Positions 5,014 to 5,761 of a stretch of DNA of 5,761 nt are shown here, one piece after another; within the stretch, counting starts at the first letter, position 1; each line of letters begins with the position of its first letter. The translations under genes were made by a program, and so were the position numbers. Below the pieces are notes generated by a model. That model was not told where the DNA came from, did no database searches, and worked only from the letters and a program-made list of their open reading frames with translations. Source of the DNA: Planctomycetota bacterium. GTDB taxonomy: Bacteria > Planctomycetota > Planctomycetia > Pirellulales > Pirellulaceae. The DNA lies in assembly GCA_024277285.1 (NCBI GenBank), contig JAJRVM010000286.1:1-5761 (forward strand), given 5' to 3'.

Positions 5014-5490
5014 TCAGCCTCTACTCACCTCGCACGAGCAGCCCTCATACGCTGCTGGGGCAATAGCCTCATCAGTCAGCACCGTGACTTCCAGTTCCTT
5101 AGTGACAACCCGACCGCTTCTCTTGACCTTTGGTAGCTTGGCAATCAGATCGGTCTTCACCGCCTTCACCGCTTTTTCCACATCCTTCATGCGAGCTTCA
5201 ATCTGCTCGTTCGTGTTGTCTTTGCCGTTTTCCATTGCTTCGGTGATCGCCTCACGCAACATCCGCAGGGCGTGGTCGCGACAAATGCCGCTCTTCTCCC
5301 AAAAAAGTGCAAGGATCGTAATCAGCGGCAGGCTGGCGGTTGGAGCAACCAACTGATCGGGCTTCCGCTCGACCGTTCCGCAGAGGTGAACGGTCACGAT
5401 CTCGTCCACGTAATGGGAGCCACATTCCAGATCGAGCGATTCAGTTTTCCACACACGGGCGACCAAATTCTTGATGCTGCTTTCACACAT
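5014..5490 (-). CDS. Unrecognised 158-residue protein, MCESSIKN type
   Basis: ATG at 5490 has GGAG (plus 5498-5501) 7 nt upstream, so this start is preferred over an upstream extension that runs through the neighbouring pseudogene. The sequence begins MCESSIKNLVARVWKTESLD. It has a beta-type segment YVDEIVTVHLCGTV (27-40), a hydrophobic stretch SLPLITILALFW (53-64) too polar-flanked to be a sure membrane helix, then helices rich in Glu, Lys and Ala (about 71-120, including EARMKDVEKAVKAVKTDLIA). The C-terminus is beta-like with CSC at 151-153. No catalytic motif or signal peptide is seen. It follows the CHC2 pseudogene on the same strand with a hairpin between, suggesting it rides with such elements. 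Function unknown; codon phase and ribosome site make a real gene likely. Confidence 0.7.
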   Translation of the reverse strand: MCESSIKNLVARVWKTESLDLECGSHYVDEIVTVHLCGTVERKPDQLVAPTASLPLITILALFWEKSGICRDHALRMLREAITEAMENGKDNTNEQIEARMKDVEKAVKAVKTDLIAKLPKVKRSGRVVTKELEVTVLTDEAIAPAAYEGCSCEVSRG

Positions 5491-5500
5491 AACAATTCTC

Positions 5501-5550
5501 CAAGAGGGGTTTGACTGTCCATCACAACCCTGTGATGTGACACCCTCTTG
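5501..5550 (-). promoter_or_regulatory. Hairpin immediately upstream of the 158-residue gene
   Basis: caagaggg (5501-5508) pairs with ccctcttg (5543-5550). Inside, tgtc (5516-5519) pairs with gaca (5539-5542) and atcaca (5521-5526) with tgtgat (5531-5536) around accc. A 7-nt bulge (5509-5515) separates the outer stem from the inner stems. The base of the stem touches the GGAG ribosome site (5498-5501) of the minus-strand gene. The CHC2 pseudogene frame stops inside it (5522-5524). It may be a translational attenuator, or the scar at the truncation point. Confidence 0.5.
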
Positions 5551-5719
5551 GATGCACGCAGAAGCACCGCTGCCCATCGACGTGACCGGCGTGCGATGCG
5601 AGCAGACAGCGGCCACGCCCTTGGTGGCCGCGTAGAGTGGTCCCCTGATAGCCGAGAAGCTCCAGCACCGGACGAATGCCTATTTGCTGGCGAATCGCCC
5701 GATAGTCAAGCAGGCTCAT
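5522..5719 (-). pseudogene. Broken CHC2 zinc-finger gene (second copy), frameshifted and truncated
   Basis: The minus-strand ATG at 5719 starts MSLLDYRAIRQQIGIRPVLE, followed by LLGYQ, the usual lead-in to a CHC2 domain. The ATG frame then gives RCLLASH, spoiling the C-x2-H ligand pair. Dropping one base near 5600 and adding one near 5568 restores C-L-L-H followed by RTPVTSMGS and RCFCVH, which aligns with CCPLHASTSRHNRSFSVN of the plus-strand copy at 3127. The second C-x2-C pair and GNxLxLW are absent: after VH the sequence runs into a hairpin and stops at 5522. It is therefore a dead fragment, though sequencing error could explain the two indels but not the truncation. The ATG overlaps the stop of the upstream gene (ATGA), indicating former translational coupling. 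Confidence 0.7.
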
Positions 5720-5761
5720 GACGCCTGATCGCTCGCTTCGTCGCGCTTGCCCTGGGCTTTG
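5716..5761 (-). CDS. C-terminal end of an upstream gene (partial)
   Basis: An open minus-strand frame enters from beyond the right edge and ends KAQGKRDEASDQAS, with TGA at 5718-5716 overlapping the CHC2 ATG as ATGA. The charged, Ala/Gln-rich tail is typical of a protein end but not diagnostic. Tight coupling to a CHC2 gene suggests another element-borne gene. Too little is present to name it. Confidence 0.45.
   Translation of the reverse strand, partial: KAQGKRDEASDQAS

Overview
The window looks like an accessory, mobile-element-rich stretch of a planctomycete-type genome. The clues are a twin-arginine-led nitrilase of a type common in that phylum, stand-alone CHC2 zinc-finger proteins linked to mobile genes, and dispersed repeats built on the core 'agccacggat...aacacggat'. 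The taxon is inferred from style alone and was not checked by any search.

Left part (1-1864): a 5' fragment of an IS66-family tnpC gene (58 to about 500) runs straight into the 3' end of an unrelated gene (about 498-749). That remnant is beta-rich and resembles, tentatively, the C-terminus of a BREX PglZ-type protein. Next comes a compact two-gene module: a zeta-type P-loop kinase (882-1472) and a 73-residue probable antitoxin (1483-1704). The module is closely bracketed by two inverted-repeat pairs of one repeat family (783-875 and 1696-1779).

Middle part (about 1951-3441): a decayed multi-gene insertion element. It has an apparently intact zinc-ribbon/HTH accessory protein (2004-2588), the first 60 or so codons of a DDE-type transposase (from 2692), a frame-shifted C-terminal winged-helix piece (2873-3025) and an apparently intact 104-residue CHC2 zinc-finger protein (3127-3441). 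The transposase catalytic domain is missing, so an internal deletion probably joined the two broken genes. Two strong stem-loops lie in the element, one ahead of its first gene and one ahead of the CHC2 gene.

Right part (3442-5761): all genes are on the minus strand. They are a probably Tat-exported carbon-nitrogen hydrolase (3592-4644), 370 bp with no recognisable gene, an unrecognised but well-formed 158-residue protein (5014-5490), a second CHC2-type gene broken by two compensating frameshifts and truncated (5522-5719), and the last codons of an upstream gene that overlaps it by ATGA.

The plus-strand CHC2 gene and the minus-strand CHC2 pseudogene converge on the hydrolase and the 158-residue gene. 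The region reads as layered insertions and deletions around a few intact cargo genes. No wholly new system is proven. The best leads are the repeat-bracketed toxin-antitoxin cassette and the recurring CHC2-linked elements.
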